This document shows positions 5,414 to 6,776 of a stretch of DNA of 6,776 bases, in pieces (position 1 is the stretch's first letter; each line of letters begins with the position of its first letter). Position numbers and translations under genes: made by a program. The notes beneath the pieces were generated by a model. It was given only the letters and a program-made list of their open reading frames with translations, did not search any database and had not been told where the DNA came from. Source of the DNA: Oscillospiraceae bacterium (GTDB lineage: Bacteria > Bacillota > Clostridia > Oscillospirales > Ruminococcaceae); assembly GCA_029005335.1 (NCBI GenBank), contig JAQXFT010000037.1:1-6776 (forward strand). The letters run 5' to 3'.

Positions 5414-6776
5414 TTAACCTTTTTGTAACTTCTTTATTTCTTCGTCAATAGTTCCGGAGCATAATTCACGGAGCTTTTCCCAGTTTTCGGCGTTGCCTTT
5501 TTCCTCAAGAAATTCATATGAAAGGCGGTTCATGATACCTCTTGTTTCAAAATTGTATTCTCCCTCACCATACATGACATTTCCCATGCCGTATCCGAAA
5601 TCGAAAACCGGAGTGAGTTTTGTAGGGTCAGTATATTCCTGAAGTGCATCATACTGTTCATCAGTGATATATCCGACTGTTATTCCCTTTGGAGTAGTTA
5701 TTTTTTCAGTGGCGAGAGCTTTTTTGGCTTTCTGATATTTTTCGCTTGTTTCCGCAAGGCGTTCGCATTTTATATAAGTAGCTACAGCATCGCCTTTTTC
5801 CGAACCTTTTACGAGCATTCTTGCGTTATAGTTTGCACACATATAATATTTATCTGAATCCGGAGATTTCGGAAAAGGTACAACCATTAAATCGGCATCG
5901 GGATTAAGTGCATTTGATTCTTTAAGCGACCAGTCGGGCATACCATAGAAAAGAGTATTCATATTTGTGGGGAAATTTGAGTGCCAGCCGTCATTGTATA
6001 CATCAGCAGTTTTAATCATAAATTCTTCGGCCTTTGCTATTCCGGAATCGTTTATATTATTGAAAAGCTTTCCGTCTTTTAGGGATACGACAGTTTTACC
6101 TGTTGAATAAAGGCAGGCTTCTCCGAAATATCCGGCAATTCCATAGCGTTTATATTCAGTCTGCTGTGAGATGAATTTATCAATCATTGCCGTGAATGTG
6201 TTCCAGTCCCATTTCCCCTGCTTATAGAGTTCATAGGGGTCATCAAGCTTTTCAGACTTCATAAGAGTACGGCTGTATGTTATTACAAAAGGGTCTGAGA
6301 TACTGTAGGGAATGACATAGTGATTTCCGTCATATGCGAATATTCCGGCAGTATCGTGCATATCCTCCCACAAATCCGAATCCCACCCGAGAACGTCGAA
6401 ATATTCGTCAAGTGGCTGATACAGATTTTTTGATACTCCCTCCGGAACTGCATTTATTTCATATGGTATCATGTCAACGGGTTCTCCGGAACGTATTCTT
6501 TCATCAAGAACGTCAAACAGCTTGTCACGGTCTGCATGAATATATTCTATATTAGCTCCGTATACATCGTTAAAGAGCGAAAGAGCAGTTGAACGCTTTT
6601 CGCCCTCCTCCGGATTAAGATTGTAGTCAGAGAGCCAGTATATAGTCTGTCCGCTTATATCGGGTTCAGTGAAAGGGGGTTCTGTAGTTATTTGCTGAGT
6701 TTCTGTCGGAGGCTCTGTAAATATTTCTGATGATGATAATGAATCCTCCGGCTTTTGCTTGCAGGCGGTAAGATTT
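5414..6776 (-). CDS. Extracellular solute-binding lipoprotein, family 1, probable sugar ABC transporter (5' end cut)
   Basis: Family 1 binding proteins capture sugars or oligosaccharides outside the cell and deliver them to an ABC permease. The frame stays open to the window edge and gives 453 visible residues. The methionine at 6472 is internal and should not be taken as the start. The visible N-terminus reads NLTACKQKPEDS, and LTAC is a classic lipobox, so only the signal peptide's first residues (perhaps 15-20) are missing. A Ser/Pro/Thr/Glu-rich linker follows (residues 12-42), then the binding domain beginning TIYWLSDYN. Family-like features include a stretch on leaving binding sites (GVSKNLYQPLDEY, about 115-127), DGNHYVIPYSISDPFVITYS (about 150-169), GKWDWNTFTAMIDKF, and a C-terminal helical half ending LQKG. 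Total length near 470 suits the larger Clostridia members. The ligand cannot be told from sequence. No permease genes are visible, and the gene downstream has its own promoter. Confidence 0.88.
   Translation of the reverse strand, partial: NLTACKQKPEDSLSSSEIFTEPPTETQQITTEPPFTEPDISGQTIYWLSDYNLNPEEGEKRSTALSLFNDVYGANIEYIHADRDKLFDVLDERIRSGEPVDMIPYEINAVPEGVSKNLYQPLDEYFDVLGWDSDLWEDMHDTAGIFAYDGNHYVIPYSISDPFVITYSRTLMKSEKLDDPYELYKQGKWDWNTFTAMIDKFISQQTEYKRYGIAGYFGEACLYSTGKTVVSLKDGKLFNNINDSGIAKAEEFMIKTADVYNDGWHSNFPTNMNTLFYGMPDWSLKESNALNPDADLMVVPFPKSPDSDKYYMCANYNARMLVKGSEKGDAVATYIKCERLAETSEKYQKAKKALATEKITTPKGITVGYITDEQYDALQEYTDPTKLTPVFDFGYGMGNVMYGEGEYNFETRGIMNRLSYEFLEEKGNAENWEKLRELCSGTIDEEIKKLQKG

Noticed and set aside
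5414..6472. The binding protein taken as a complete 352-residue gene starting at 6472
   Set aside because: The frame stays open upstream to the window edge and codes a linker and an LTAC lipobox, so the gene is longer and cut by the window.

Overview
The window looks like a chromosomal segment from a low-to-moderate GC Gram-positive anaerobe. The best guess is a gut or rumen Clostridia member near Ruminococcus (Oscillospiraceae). The signs are strong GGAGG ribosome binding sites, AT-rich intergenic DNA, a PPi-linked pyruvate phosphate dikinase, a GlmU of Firmicutes type, and lipoproteins with Ser/Glu- and Thr-rich linkers. No marker gene fixes the genus, so this is inference.

Layout: positions 1-1035 (minus) hold the first 345 residues of pyruvate phosphate dikinase (ppdK). 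Its own extended -10 promoter lies upstream, and a hairpin sits almost at the predicted 5' end of its mRNA. A 272-bp AT-rich divergent region, with a long imperfect inverted repeat and roughly helically phased A/T tracts, separates it from glmU (1308-2687, plus). After a 30-bp gap comes a DEDD-type 3'-5' exonuclease-like gene (2718-3548, plus), and the pair ends at a bidirectional terminator (stem 3556-3582). Facing them is a 529-residue lipoprotein gene (3632-5221, minus) with a Ser/Glu-rich tandem repeat and a Thr/Lys-rich linker. It has its own well-formed promoter (5263-5291). Upstream, on the same strand, is a family 1 ABC solute-binding lipoprotein (5414-6776) that lacks only its extreme N-terminus.

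How the genes relate: ppdK (pyruvate/PEP interconversion with ATP and PPi) and glmU (UDP-GlcNAc for peptidoglycan) are housekeeping genes that merely share a divergent promoter region. The exonuclease probably rides on the glmU transcript. The two minus-strand genes on the right both encode predicted surface lipoproteins; the binding protein probably belongs to a sugar ABC transporter whose other genes would lie outside the window.

I see no CRISPR array, tRNA, rRNA, insertion sequence, phage gene or recognisable defence system, and no convincing undescribed multi-gene system. The points most worth checking are the exonuclease, which appears to lack the usual catalytic His or Tyr, and the mosaic, repeat-bearing lipoprotein.
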